Source: Chitinophaga polysaccharea (GTDB taxonomy: Bacteria > Bacteroidota > Bacteroidia > Chitinophagales > Chitinophagaceae). From it: a stretch of DNA of 64,000 bases. This document shows positions 1 through 8,421 of the stretch, piece by piece. The translations under genes and the position numbers were made by a program. Within the stretch, counting starts at the first letter, position 1. Each line of letters opens with the position of its first letter. The DNA is taken from positions 744,001-808,000 of the forward strand of contig NZ_CABFVU010000004.1 of the NCBI RefSeq assembly GCF_902150045.1, written 5' to 3'. The notes beneath the pieces were generated by a model, which had not been told where the DNA came from, searched no databases, and saw only the letters and a list, made by a program, of their open reading frames with translations.

Positions 1-269
1 CTGATATGTCGGCCATTGGAAGAAGGACCTTTGAGAGAAGATTTAAAAAATCAACCGGCAACACGGTGGTGGAATATATTCAGCGCATAAAAATAGAAGC
101 GGCGAAGCGCGATTTTGAAACCAGCACAAAGAATGTAAACGAAGTGATTTACGACGTGGGATATGTTGACACCAAAACATTCCGCACCATGTTTAAAAAA
201 GTAACGGGACTCACTCCTTTGGAGTACCGGAATAAATACAATAAACAAATCATGAACCCTGTAAATTAA
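1..269 (+). CDS. AraC-family transcriptional regulator, C-terminal part (5' truncated by window edge)
   Basis: The reading frame is open from the left edge, so only the last ~89 residues are present. They form most of an AraC/XylS DNA-binding domain: a first helix-turn-helix around RRTFERRFKKSTG and a second around VNEVIYDVGYVDTKTFRTMFKK, closing with the family-typical LTPLEYRNKY. The style is that of GlxA-like regulators (DJ-1/PfpI sensor plus AraC), but the sensor half lies outside the window. The stop overlaps the next start (TAATG), so the two genes are probably co-transcribed and the regulator may control that neighbour. Confidence 0.85.
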   Translation, partial: DMSAIGRRTFERRFKKSTGNTVVEYIQRIKIEAAKRDFETSTKNVNEVIYDVGYVDTKTFRTMFKKVTGLTPLEYRNKYNKQIMNPVN

Positions 270-715
270 TGATCATGGAAAAATCAACATTTAAAATTAC
301 AATCGATGCCCCACGTGAAAAAGTATGGGAAGTGCTTTGGGGAGATCCTTCCTATCAGGAGTGGACAGCCGCTTTTGCCGAGGGATCCAGAGTGGAAACC
401 AACTGGGAAAAAGGAAGCAAAGTTTTATTCCTGGGTAACGACAACCAGGGAATGGTAGCCCGTATTGAAGATAAAGTGCCTAATGAATACATGTCGTTTC
501 AGCACCTTGGTGAAATAAACAATGGAGTGGAAGATCTTACCAGCGATAAAGTGAAAGCCTGGGCAGGCGCTTATGAAAATTATACGCTTACTAACGTTAA
601 CGGCAAAACGGAGTTGGTGGTAGATATGGACCTCAATGATGACTACAAAGATTATTTTGGTAAAACCTGGCCACTGGCGCTGGACAAGGTAAAGGAACTG
701 TCCGAAAAAAAGTAA
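269..715 (+). CDS. SRPBCC-domain protein (AHSA1/START-like)
   Basis: A 148-residue protein of the SRPBCC (START/Bet v1-like) ligand-binding fold. It opens with the typical strand and helix FKITIDAPREKVWEVLWGD and ends with a long C-terminal helix (WPLALDKVKELSEKK) that would line the hydrophobic pocket. Length fits a single-domain member. The first ATG overlaps the stop of the AraC gene; a second ATG six bases downstream gives a near-identical protein. The ligand cannot be told from sequence. Translational coupling to the regulator suggests it is that regulator's target or partner. Confidence 0.8.
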   Translation: MIMEKSTFKITIDAPREKVWEVLWGDPSYQEWTAAFAEGSRVETNWEKGSKVLFLGNDNQGMVARIEDKVPNEYMSFQHLGEINNGVEDLTSDKVKAWAGAYENYTLTNVNGKTELVVDMDLNDDYKDYFGKTWPLALDKVKELSEKK

Positions 716-768
716 TCCGGCTTATTGTATGAATGGGCATTTTCCGCCTCTCAACGGGAAATACATGT

Positions 769-799
769 TTTGATCCCGGGTACGGTTGTGTTATCTTTG
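769..799 (+). promoter_or_regulatory. Bacteroidota-type promoter for the GH2 gene
   Basis: TTTG at 769-772, then exactly 19 bases, then TATCTTTG at 792-799. This is a perfect match to the Bacteroidota housekeeping consensus (TTTG, 19-21 bases, TAnnTTTG). It predicts a leader of about 30 nt before the GH2 start at 837. Confidence 0.6.
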
Positions 800-836
800 C
801 GGCAGTGAACAACTACTGGCCGTAAAATAAAGCACT

Positions 837-3461
837 ATGTTTCGGAAATCAACAATCTTCTGCCTGCTGTCCTTATCTTTTTTGGGATTATCAGCACAGG
901 AAAAATATGAGCTCAACAGCGGATGGCAATGCGGTAATGTTGCCGGCGTAAAAGTTACCGGTCAGCAACTCTCAGACCCGGAGTATGCCCTCTCCGGCTG
1001 GACGCCGGCAACCGTGCCGGGAACGGTGCTCACCACCCTCCTGGATAATAAACTGGTGCCGGATCCGATGTATGGCATGAACAATGAAAAGATCCCGGAT
1101 ATTTACCACATCGGCCGCGATCATTATACCTATTGGTTTGTAAAGGACTTTGCAGAACAGCCAGCTACCGGCGACGCCCAGGTATGGCTGCATTTCAGAG
1201 GGGTAAATGATGGCTGCGATATTTACCTGAATGGTCATCGCGTTAATAAAACCACTCATTACGGTGCTTATCTCCGCCAGTCCTATAACGTTACCCCCTT
1301 CCTGGCAAAGAACGGGAAAAACCGCCTCGCCGTTATTGTATATCCACCACAGTTCCCCGGCAATCCAAACGGAGGCCAGGGTGGCGATGGCACTATTGCC
1401 AAAAACAACGGGCCGCAGTATACGGCAGGGTGGGACTGGATCCAGCCCATGCGCGACCGCAATACCGGGATATGGGATAAGGTGACCATAGAAAAAACAG
1501 GCGCCGTACGGATCAGGGATCCGCATATTATTACCCGTGTGCCCGGCGTCCGTAAAACGGAAGGACCGCAGGCGCCCGTTACCCTGATGGTGGGAGCGGA
1601 CCTGGAAAACGCCACTGCCAAAAGCATCTCCGGCACTTTACAATATACCCTGGCAGGCAACCGCATTACCAGAAAAGTAACCCTGCCCCCGCATGCCACT
1701 ACCACCGTGCAGCTGCCGGACCTGCTGCTGAAACAGCCGAAGTTGTGGTGGCCGGCCGGCTATGGCCCTCAATCATTGTATCAGCTGCAGCTGCAGTTTG
1801 TAAACAACGGAAAAACAGATGATAAAGAAGACGTGGAATTTGGCGTCCGTGAAATCCAGACGTATTGGAACACGCATACCGGCAGCCGCGAAGTTGCAGT
1901 GAACGGACAGAAAATATTTATTAAAGGTGGCAACTGGATCACTTCTGATGCCCTGTTCCGCTTTACCAAAGAAAGATATGATGCGGAAGTACGCTTCCAC
2001 CGCGATATGAACCTGAACCTGATCCGCATCTGGGGTGGAAGCCTGACGGAAAGACCTGAATTCTACGAAGCCTGCGATAAATACGGCCTGCTGGTGTTCC
2101 AGGACTTCTGGATATCCGGTGATTGTAACGGCAGATGGCAGGATCCGATGAAGAAGGAGGACCAGTGGACCCGCCGGAAATATCCCGATGATCATTCCCT
2201 GTTCCTAGAAAGCGTGGCCGACCAGGTGAAAATGTTACGGAATCATGCATCTCTCGCTTTCTGGTGCGGAGGTAATGAAATTACGCCTCCGGCAGATCTG
2301 TTTGCCGCTATGAAAGACTCCATTATTCCAACACTGGATGGCACCCGCTATTTCTTCGATTACTCCAACTCAGACAGTATGTCGTACAATACTATTGGCG
2401 GCAACGGCGACGGCCCCTATGGTATCCAGCCCCTGTCTACCTTCTGGAGCACCCGCACCTTTCCGTTTAACTCTGAAGTAGGCTCCGTAGGTACCGGCGA
2501 CTATGAATCGCTGGAAAGATTCCTGCCCGCCGAAAACCTGGTACCACCCGATCAGCAAACCGGTAAAACCGATGCAGTATGGGATTATCACAAATATATT
2601 TCCTATAACAAAGCCGTGGACCCGTATGGAAAAACAAACGATCTGCGGGACTGGGCCAACAAGGCGCAGCTGGTGAACTACGACCAGTACCGCGGCCTCA
2701 TGGAAGGGTTCAGCTCACATATGTGGGACTGGTATACCGGCGTGATCATCTGGAAAACGCAAAATCCATGGACGGCCCTGCGCGGACAGATGTATGATTA
2801 TTACCTGGATCCCAACGCCTGCCTGTACGGCACCCGTAAAGGAGCCACACCCCTGCATGTAATGTACGATCCCGATGGAGGCATGGTGATGGCCGTGAAC
2901 AATACATTCCGGTATGCGCGCGACCTGATGCTGGAGCTGAAAACTTTTGATATGCAGGGCCACGACAGCCTGCTCACACAGGTGTTTGTAGAAGTAGGCC
3001 CTGCCACCGTGCAGCAATTCATGAACATGAAACCCATGCTTGACAAGCTCCGGGCGCAACAGGGTGTCTTCTTTTCCCTGCGTTTGCTGAATGCAGCCCG
3101 GCAGGTGGTAGATGAAAACCTGTACTGGTTGCCCGATGCCAGGGGAAACTATTCCGGGCTGGCACAAATGCCGGCAGCAGCAGTAAAAGTAACCGCTGTG
3201 AAAGCCGGCGCCGACAGTATCCGTGTTACCATCAGTAATCCCGCAGGTGGCCCTGTGGCGTTCTTTAACCGTATATCGCTGGTGAACGCACAGAACAAGA
3301 AAAGGATCTTACCGGTATTTTATAGCGATAATTATATTTCCGTTTTACCCGGTGAAGAGAGATCTGTCAGCATCAGTGGCGGCGCCACCGCCACCAGCAA
3401 GGATGCAGAGGTGGAAATTTATGGTAACAATGTAAAACGGCAGTATATCGCTATTCAATAA
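837..3461 (+). CDS. secreted glycoside hydrolase family 2 (beta-mannosidase/endo-beta-mannosidase-like)
   Basis: An 874-residue exported GH2 enzyme. Residues 1-20 form a signal peptide ending LSAQ. A jelly-roll sugar-binding domain (~40-210) is followed by an Ig-like domain (~225-335) and a TIM barrel (~340-620) with RIWGGSLTERPEFYEACDKYG. The acid/base is Glu481 in FWCGGNEITPP and the probable nucleophile is Glu547 in FNSEVGSVG. The NE acid/base separates it from exo-glucosaminidases of the CsxA type, which use Asp, so a mannoside substrate is more likely, but the specificity is inference. It stands alone with its own promoter and terminator and has no adjacent SusC/SusD. Confidence 0.85.
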   Translation: MFRKSTIFCLLSLSFLGLSAQEKYELNSGWQCGNVAGVKVTGQQLSDPEYALSGWTPATVPGTVLTTLLDNKLVPDPMYGMNNEKIPDIYHIGRDHYTYWFVKDFAEQPATGDAQVWLHFRGVNDGCDIYLNGHRVNKTTHYGAYLRQSYNVTPFLAKNGKNRLAVIVYPPQFPGNPNGGQGGDGTIAKNNGPQYTAGWDWIQPMRDRNTGIWDKVTIEKTGAVRIRDPHIITRVPGVRKTEGPQAPVTLMVGADLENATAKSISGTLQYTLAGNRITRKVTLPPHATTTVQLPDLLLKQPKLWWPAGYGPQSLYQLQLQFVNNGKTDDKEDVEFGVREIQTYWNTHTGSREVAVNGQKIFIKGGNWITSDALFRFTKERYDAEVRFHRDMNLNLIRIWGGSLTERPEFYEACDKYGLLVFQDFWISGDCNGRWQDPMKKEDQWTRRKYPDDHSLFLESVADQVKMLRNHASLAFWCGGNEITPPADLFAAMKDSIIPTLDGTRYFFDYSNSDSMSYNTIGGNGDGPYGIQPLSTFWSTRTFPFNSEVGSVGTGDYESLERFLPAENLVPPDQQTGKTDAVWDYHKYISYNKAVDPYGKTNDLRDWANKAQLVNYDQYRGLMEGFSSHMWDWYTGVIIWKTQNPWTALRGQMYDYYLDPNACLYGTRKGATPLHVMYDPDGGMVMAVNNTFRYARDLMLELKTFDMQGHDSLLTQVFVEVGPATVQQFMNMKPMLDKLRAQQGVFFSLRLLNAARQVVDENLYWLPDARGNYSGLAQMPAAAVKVTAVKAGADSIRVTISNPAGGPVAFFNRISLVNAQNKKRILPVFYSDNYISVLPGEERSVSISGGATATSKDAEVEIYGNNVKRQYIAIQ

Positions 3462-3472
3462 TGCATTTTATT

Positions 3473-3508
3473 ACAGGCATCTGTTTATACAGATGCCTGT
3501 TTTTTTTG
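3473..3508 (+). terminator. intrinsic terminator of the GH2 gene
   Basis: An 11-bp perfect stem (ACAGGCATCTG / CAGATGCCTGT) with a 6-nt loop, followed by eight T residues, 12 bp after the GH2 stop codon. Confidence 0.85.
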
Positions 3509-3620
3509 TATATTCATTTTGTTAATCTGTTCCCTGAAACCTGTTGTAGCTGTTGCCCGGGGACCCGGTTTGTAAGTAAGTACCTATTATTCCAATTTAT
3601 ACCGACAAAATTACTCAGTG

Positions 3621-4094
3621 ATGACCACCCTCCAGGAAGAAACAACTATCCGGAAATTAGCCTCAAATGAGAAGATGCCCTACGACCTTTTGCTGCTGGC
3701 CGATCCATCGGTAACAATGATCAACAGTTACCTTCCTTTCAGCGATGTATATGTGCTTGAACAAAAGAAACAGGTAATTGCTGCTTATGTACTTTTGAAA
3801 GACAATGATGCGATGGAAATCAGGAACATCGCGGTGAACCCGGCGCACCAGGGCAAAGGCCTGGGAAAGATGTTATTGCAGGATGCCGCGCAGCGCGCCA
3901 GGGCAGACGGCTTCAAAAAGCTTTGCATTGGCACGGGCAACTCCAGCATTGCGCAGTTGTACCTGTACCAGCGGCAGGGATTTGAAATTTCTGCTATCCG
4001 GAAAAATTATTTTACCACGCATTACTCTGAGCCCATTTATGAAAACGGTATTCAATGCAGGCACATGATCGTGCTGGAAAAATGGTTAGGCTGA
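3621..4094 (+). CDS. GNAT-family N-acetyltransferase
   Basis: A 157-residue GNAT acetyltransferase. The acetyl-CoA binding motif A is clear: IRNIAVNPAHQGKGLGKMLL (the Q/RxxGxG/A loop appears as QGKGLG), followed by a motif-B region with QLYLYQRQGFE. The acceptor is unknown. The start is taken at the ATG at 3621; the GTG immediately before it is possible but would add only one residue. The 3' end overlaps the convergent MscS gene by 9 bp. Confidence 0.85.
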   Translation: MTTLQEETTIRKLASNEKMPYDLLLLADPSVTMINSYLPFSDVYVLEQKKQVIAAYVLLKDNDAMEIRNIAVNPAHQGKGLGKMLLQDAAQRARADGFKKLCIGTGNSSIAQLYLYQRQGFEISAIRKNYFTTHYSEPIYENGIQCRHMIVLEKWLG

Positions 4095-5174
4095 TAATGG
4101 CCGGCTATCCATGTCTTCCATAATGGCCCTGGTTTTTGGCAGGCTGCCGGGATAATTTTCCCTTATAAATTCTACCAGGTTTTCGCGGATATAACACCGC
4201 AGGTCAAACGCATTCCCTGAATTGGAGGAGCTCATCAGTGCCCTCACCTCAATAGTGCGCTCGCTGGTATTCGTTACCTGCAGCGCCTTTGCGCGCCTGT
4301 CCCACAGCGGGGACGTCTCAAGTAATCTTTCAAATTCAGCCCTTACCTGGTCTACCGGCACGGTATAATCAAGGTAAAAGAAAGCCGTGCCCAGTATTTC
4401 AGAACTGTTACGGGTCCAGTTCTGGAAGGGTTTCTCTATAAAATAATTGATCGGCAAAATCAACCTGCGCTGGTCCCATATGCTAAGCACTACATAGGTA
4501 AGCGTAATTTCCTCCACACGTCCCCATTCGCCTTCCACTACCAGCACATCATCTATACGTATGGGTTGTGTAAATGCCAGCTGGAAGCCCGCCAGCAGGT
4601 TACCAAGTGATTTCTGCGCGGCAAAGCCAATGATGATACCGCCAATGCCCACACCGGTAAGAAGCCCTGCACCCAGTTTACGCATGCTGTCGAAGCTGAG
4701 CAGGATCACGCAGGCAGTGAGCACCAGGATCACCGCAATAGATACTTTCCTGATAAACTGCAGCTGGGTGCGTATTTTCCGCTCTTTCAGGTTATTGGCT
4801 TTTTTCAGATCATAGGTATGGTATACGTAATCTTCCAACACTTTAATGGCGCCTATCACTAATGCCGCGAAAGAAAGTGTAAGCGCTATTTCTGCCACTT
4901 TGTTCAGCACCGGCACATATTTGGGAGGCACCCGCATCAACGGGATGGCCATGTTGAGCAACAGTAAGGGCAGGAAATAGTTGAAAGCTTTTCCTAAACG
5001 GAAAAGGATACTGCGTATCAGTGAAAAGTCCTGATGTGTTCGTACTGATTGCCGTAAGAAGATCGATAACAGATATTTGATCAGCCATCCTGTAACGACT
5101 GCAATGCCTGCCAGTATAAGGTTCCATAGGAAATCAGGCAGGTGATCCGCATATTCTATGAGTTGATTCCACAT
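4086..5174 (-). CDS. MscS-family mechanosensitive ion channel
   Basis: A 362-residue inner-membrane channel that releases solutes under hypo-osmotic stress. An N-terminal helix (~15-37) and two further membrane segments (~60-110) precede a pore helix of the MscS type, rich in Gly/Ala (LGAGLLTGVGIGGIIIGFAA). The conserved beta-domain follows (QKSLGNLLAGFQLAFTQPIRIDDVLVVEG, WGRVEEI) and then the cytoplasmic vestibule. It is convergent with the GNAT gene and about 90 bp from the SDR gene, so probably monocistronic. Confidence 0.9.
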   Translation of the reverse strand: MWNQLIEYADHLPDFLWNLILAGIAVVTGWLIKYLLSIFLRQSVRTHQDFSLIRSILFRLGKAFNYFLPLLLLNMAIPLMRVPPKYVPVLNKVAEIALTLSFAALVIGAIKVLEDYVYHTYDLKKANNLKERKIRTQLQFIRKVSIAVILVLTACVILLSFDSMRKLGAGLLTGVGIGGIIIGFAAQKSLGNLLAGFQLAFTQPIRIDDVLVVEGEWGRVEEITLTYVVLSIWDQRRLILPINYFIEKPFQNWTRNSSEILGTAFFYLDYTVPVDQVRAEFERLLETSPLWDRRAKALQVTNTSERTIEVRALMSSSNSGNAFDLRCYIRENLVEFIRENYPGSLPKTRAIMEDMDSRPLSA

Positions 5175-5266
5175 GCGCGCCTTGCCTCAAACATGATGCC
5201 GTTATGATCCTTCAGTCATTAATTTACCATTAGAAAAACAGCTATTACGCAGCTTGCATTTTGTGT

Positions 5267-5869
5267 TTATTCGTGCACCCGTATAATCTGACCATTAACT
5301 ACTCCTCCCACACTTTTCAGGTAAGCATTCACCAGCTTCTGCATGGGCACCGGGTTAAAGCCTGGGAACAAATGTGCAATAGCGCCTGCAGAATCGGCTG
5401 CCAGCCCGGGGCTTACGGTATTGATGCGGAGATCTCTTTTTAATTCAGTGGCCGCCGCTATCGTAAAGCTGTTGATGGCCCCGCTTACCAGCGAGCCCGC
5501 GGCCGCGTCCCTGGCTGGCTCATCGGCCAGTATGCCGGAGGTAAGCGTGAAGGAGCCAGCGTTATTCAGATAGTGTTGTCCGATGAGGACTACATTTACC
5601 TGCCCTAATAACTTGGATCGGATGGCTGGCAGTAAACCTTTTTCAGAAAGTGTCTGAAAGCTTTCCATGCCGGAAGAGCCGGCGGTAACAATCACCGCAT
5701 CCAGGCCGGGAGCGGCTTTGTACATATTTTCGATAGACGCGGCATCTGTAATATCCACCTGTATATCGCCGCTGTTGCGGCCTGCGCTGATCACTTCATG
5801 TGTTGCCAACAGCCTTTCCTTTACCCTGCTGCCAATGGCGCCGGTGGTGCCTATGATAAGTATTTTCAT
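5267..5869 (-). CDS. atypical short-chain dehydrogenase/reductase
   Basis: A 200-residue Rossmann-fold protein. The nucleotide-binding loop is GTTGAIGSRV near the N-terminus, with NAD(P)-type VDITDAASIENM and the TAGSS segment. The usual catalytic YxxxK is absent: the equivalent stretch reads AAAGSLVSGAINSF. The family is therefore the short SDR group (annotated as provisional short-chain dehydrogenases) whose chemistry is not defined. It follows the flavodoxin-fold oxidoreductase gene by 11 bp and is surely in its operon, probably under the divergent HxlR regulator. Confidence 0.8.
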   Translation of the reverse strand: MKILIIGTTGAIGSRVKERLLATHEVISAGRNSGDIQVDITDAASIENMYKAAPGLDAVIVTAGSSGMESFQTLSEKGLLPAIRSKLLGQVNVVLIGQHYLNNAGSFTLTSGILADEPARDAAAGSLVSGAINSFTIAAATELKRDLRINTVSPGLAADSAGAIAHLFPGFNPVPMQKLVNAYLKSVGGVVNGQIIRVHE

Positions 5870-5880
5870 AGCAGATCAAC

Positions 5881-6549
5881 TTAGTATGCTGTTACTTCAA
5901 TAGTGGCTTCTTCTGCAATATGGGTGAGCCTTAATGCCCATTGCTCCAGGGCTTCGGCGCGTTCTTCCGGTGTTAGCCGCACCGGGCCGTAGATCACCTG
6001 TGGCTCCAGCACGGAGAAACCTGTGAATTGAAATATGCCCCTGTGAATAGGTTTCAGCAGCACGTCCAGGTCCCCATGTAAACCGCCGGGAAGGTACGCA
6101 TTTTCCGGTCCGCCGGTAGTGAGGGAAAGCATGGCTTTTTTCCCGGTATAAATACCGGTTTCATAAATGTGCCCGTCGCCATACGACGTGCCCATGGCAA
6201 ACACCCGGTCTACCCAGCCTTTGAGAATGGCCGGAACACTGAACCACCAGAGGGGAAATTGCCAGATCATCACATCACACCAGGCTACTTTTTCCTGTTC
6301 AGCTGCAATATCGGCCGCAAAGCCGTGTATACGCGAGGCATGTTTTTCTTCCAGTTGTTGTTTGAAAAAAGCATCATCGTATACACTGGTGAAATTAGTC
6401 CTGTCGGAAATGGGGTTAAAGGGCATGGCATAGAGATCGGATGTTTTCACCTCATGGCCTGCTTTCTGCAATGTGGTAATTGCTGTATGAAACATAGCAC
6501 CGTTCATACTCTTTGGCTCAGGATGCGCATATACCATCAGTATCTTCAT
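5881..6549 (-). CDS. NAD(P)H-dependent oxidoreductase, flavodoxin fold (MdaB/NQO-like)
   Basis: A 222-residue FMN/FAD quinone-reductase-type protein. MKILMVYAHPEPKSMNGAM is the phosphate-binding start of the flavodoxin-like NAD(P)H dehydrogenase fold, and QFPLWWFSVPAILKGWVDRV is the family signature that packs against the isoalloxazine ring. The ATG at 6549 is chosen because it starts exactly at the first beta strand; an upstream in-frame ATG would add 34 unrelated residues. Head of a two-gene operon with the SDR, divergent from an HxlR regulator: a common redox- or electrophile-stress arrangement. Confidence 0.88.
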   Translation of the reverse strand: MKILMVYAHPEPKSMNGAMFHTAITTLQKAGHEVKTSDLYAMPFNPISDRTNFTSVYDDAFFKQQLEEKHASRIHGFAADIAAEQEKVAWCDVMIWQFPLWWFSVPAILKGWVDRVFAMGTSYGDGHIYETGIYTGKKAMLSLTTGGPENAYLPGGLHGDLDVLLKPIHRGIFQFTGFSVLEPQVIYGPVRLTPEERAEALEQWALRLTHIAEEATIEVTAY

Positions 6550-6573
6550 AAATTGTTTTTTGATAACTGCGGA

Positions 6574-6609
6574 CAAAATTATTTCACGAACATTACATTT
6601 GTATTTTTG
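6574..6609. promoter_or_regulatory. divergent promoter elements between HxlR and the oxidoreductase operon
   Basis: On the minus strand, TAATTTTG (6581-6574) matches the -7 box TAnnTTTG and faces the oxidoreductase gene. On the plus strand, TATTTTTG (6602-6609) matches the same box and faces hxlR. No good -33 TTTG sits at the standard distance for either. The AT-rich stretch 6600-6640 contains TTGTAT-type half-sites that could be the HxlR operator. Confidence 0.4.
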
Positions 6610-6644
6610 CAGCCTATTGTATGCAACACACAAAATTGTAAGTA

Positions 6645-7010
6645 ATGGCAAAGCGTAAGGAAACGTCTACCAATCACATAAACCGCGAGAAGATCTCAGG
6701 CGTGTGCGGAGTGGCCCATGCCATTGATATCCTGGCCGGCAGATGGAAATTATTTATCCTGTATAAGCTGGTGAACAGAACGTTGCGTTTCAGCGAGCTG
6801 AAAGAACATATTCCCAATATTACCGATCGTATGCTCACGCTTCACCTGCAGGAGCTGGAGGCGGAGGGGCTTGTTAGCCGGACCGTTTATGCTGAAGTGC
6901 CGCCCAGGGTAGAGTACAGTCTCACCGAAATAGCTGCGCGGCTCATCCCCGTATGGGACCAGTTGAATGAGTGGGGGCATCAGCACCGCAACAGCCGGTT
7001 ACAGCGATAA
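6645..7010 (+). CDS. HxlR-family winged-helix transcriptional regulator
   Basis: A 121-residue HxlR/MarR-like regulator. The family hallmarks are CGVAHAIDILAGRWKLFILY (the conserved Cys and the GRWK turn), LRFSELKEHIPNITDRML in the recognition region, and the wing at VEYSLTEIAARLIPVWDQLNEWG. Members often sense electrophiles or aldehydes through the N-terminal Cys, here in SGVCGVAHA. It is divergent from the oxidoreductase/SDR operon across 95 bp, so it most likely represses that operon and itself. Confidence 0.9.
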   Translation: MAKRKETSTNHINREKISGVCGVAHAIDILAGRWKLFILYKLVNRTLRFSELKEHIPNITDRMLTLHLQELEAEGLVSRTVYAEVPPRVEYSLTEIAARLIPVWDQLNEWGHQHRNSRLQR

Positions 7011-7137
7011 CGTAGCAGCGTTACCGTTATTCTCCAAAGTAATGGCAGCAGGGAGTATTGTAGGAAAACCAGTTCCATCCTTCTTTTACGACGATCAGCA
7101 ATCCATTATCATCTCCCAGTGCTGTAAACTGTATCAT

Positions 7138-7176
7138 AAAAAAACGGCGTACCCGTAAGGATACGCCGTTTCTTTA
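7138..7176 (-). terminator. intrinsic terminator of the glycine-zipper lipoprotein gene
   Basis: A 10-bp perfect stem (AAACGGCGTA / TACGCCGTTT) with a 10-nt loop. On the minus strand it is followed by a run of T, just after the lipoprotein stop. It also has a short T-rich flank on the other side and may work in both directions. Confidence 0.7.
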
Positions 7177-7189
7177 TGATTGCCTGTTA

Positions 7190-7654
7190 TTACTGGGCTG
7201 ATTGTTTCTTTTTATGGTCTACAATGGCGCCTGTACCAGCACCAACACCGGCGCCGATCAGGGTGCCTATAGCAGCGCCTTTCAGGCGGTCTTTGTTAAC
7301 GATGGCACCGGTTACTGCACCAGCGCCAGCGCCAACTACGGCGCCTTTTGCTGTATGGCTCCAGGATTTCCAGCCCTTTTTCTTAACAGGGGTGGGAGCG
7401 GGAGCTTCTGTATTGGTTACCACGGGGGCGGCTTCATTGTTATATTGGGTACCGGCAACGTTTTCACGGCTGTGAGAACGGTTGCTTTTTAACGCATTCA
7501 TGGAATCTACCACCTGTTGTTTGATGGCATTTACATTGTTCATGGAATCGATGGTGGCTTTCTTTGCACTTTCAATAGCGGCGGCATTATCAGCATTGCT
7601 TTTGCACGAGAATAAAACGACTGCTGCTGCTAAGGCTACTAGTATCTGTTTCAT
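7190..7654 (-). CDS. glycine-zipper lipoprotein
   Basis: A 154-residue cell-envelope protein. The N-terminus MKQILVALAAAVVLFSC is a lipoprotein signal peptide with Cys17 as the probable lipid anchor. An Ala/Asn-rich helical region and a Pro/Thr linker follow. Residues ~105-145 are a glycine zipper (AKGAVVGAGAGAVTGAIVN and KGAAIGTLIGAGVGAGTGAI), like YMGG/OmpA-type glycine zippers that insert in or pack on membranes. It ends in a Lys-rich tail. Function unknown; it is flanked by unrelated genes and has its own terminator. Confidence 0.85.
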   Translation of the reverse strand: MKQILVALAAAVVLFSCKSNADNAAAIESAKKATIDSMNNVNAIKQQVVDSMNALKSNRSHSRENVAGTQYNNEAAPVVTNTEAPAPTPVKKKGWKSWSHTAKGAVVGAGAGAVTGAIVNKDRLKGAAIGTLIGAGVGAGTGAIVDHKKKQSAQ

Positions 7655-7718
7655 GGTTCTAATTCTTTACCCCGCACCTGTCGAAAATTGTGCCATTTTT
7701 CTGCGGAGCCGCTGAAAC

Positions 7719-8180
7719 TCAGATGGGCAGACGCATTTCTACCAGGAGTTGCCGGAAACCTACCTTTTCATAGGCTTTTACAGCGGGCTGATTAGTGGCA
7801 TACACCTCCAGGCGCATTTCTGCAATGCCCTGTGATTGTGCCCATGTTTTCAAACCGTTTATGATCAGCCTGTTTACCCCTTTCCCACGCCAGGCGGGAA
7901 CCACATACATAAATCCCAGATAGGCGTACCGGGTAAATATCAGATAAGGCTTGGCATTTTCAATACGCGCATAGCCCGAGCCAATTAAGCGGCCTTCTGC
8001 TTCGGCTACCAATAGCTCAATATGTGGTGCGGTGATCATGGCAGCTATATCGTAGTAATGTATAACGCCTTCTTTTAAAGTAGGATCAAAAGGACGTTCA
8101 GCGGCGATGACGCCTTGCTCAAAATCCTGTAATACAGGTAAATCGGCCTGGGTGGCTTTACGGATAATAATTTCTTGCAT
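7719..8180 (-). CDS. GNAT-family N-acetyltransferase
   Basis: A 153-residue acetyltransferase. The CoA-binding motif is YVVPAWRGKGVNRLIINGL (RGKGVN), followed by EVYATNQPAVKAYEKVGF, a very typical motif-B/C region. The N-terminus IIRKATQADLPVLQDFEQGVI is the usual first strand and helix. The substrate cannot be inferred. It is separated from the GH43 gene by 241 bp of divergent regulatory DNA. Confidence 0.87.
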   Translation of the reverse strand: MQEIIIRKATQADLPVLQDFEQGVIAAERPFDPTLKEGVIHYYDIAAMITAPHIELLVAEAEGRLIGSGYARIENAKPYLIFTRYAYLGFMYVVPAWRGKGVNRLIINGLKTWAQSQGIAEMRLEVYATNQPAVKAYEKVGFRQLLVEMRLPI

Positions 8181-8280
8181 GGTTTTCTAAATAAACTGAT
8201 GTTACAAATATCAGTTATTATTCCGTTGTCCGGTCTGTAAATTGTTCATGCCCCGTAACCGGTAATGCATCAGGTACCCC

Positions 8281-8307
8281 TTTTGCCGGGAACGATTGCA
8301 TAAATAA
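8281..8307. promoter_or_regulatory. candidate LacI-type operator upstream of GH43
   Basis: The 27-bp segment contains CGGGAACGATTGC followed by ATAAATAA. It is matched at 25 of 27 positions by 11127-11153 in the lacI/susC intergenic region. It lies 115 bp before the GH43 start. Two such copies next to a LacI gene suggest a shared operator; binding is inference. Confidence 0.55.
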
Positions 8308-8421
8308 TACGCTGCGTTTGCAAGCCGTTTACTATTTTGACCATCGCAATATCAGTCATGTTATGAAACAAGCGTCTCTGTAAGGTATATGCCTGGAGAA
8401 TAAGCGACAATTAATTTTTTT

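Noticed and set aside
972..1526. Minus-strand frames inside the GH2 gene
   Set aside because: They are shadows of a gene with complete catalytic motifs and show no start signal or family pattern.
837..3461. Exo-beta-glucosaminidase of the CsxA type
   Set aside because: The acid/base motif is CGGNE with Glu, whereas CsxA-type enzymes use Asp in a different motif.
7190..7654. Glycine-zipper protein as a pore-forming toxin
   Set aside because: It has a lipoprotein signal and a zipper typical of harmless envelope proteins, and no immunity partner is present.
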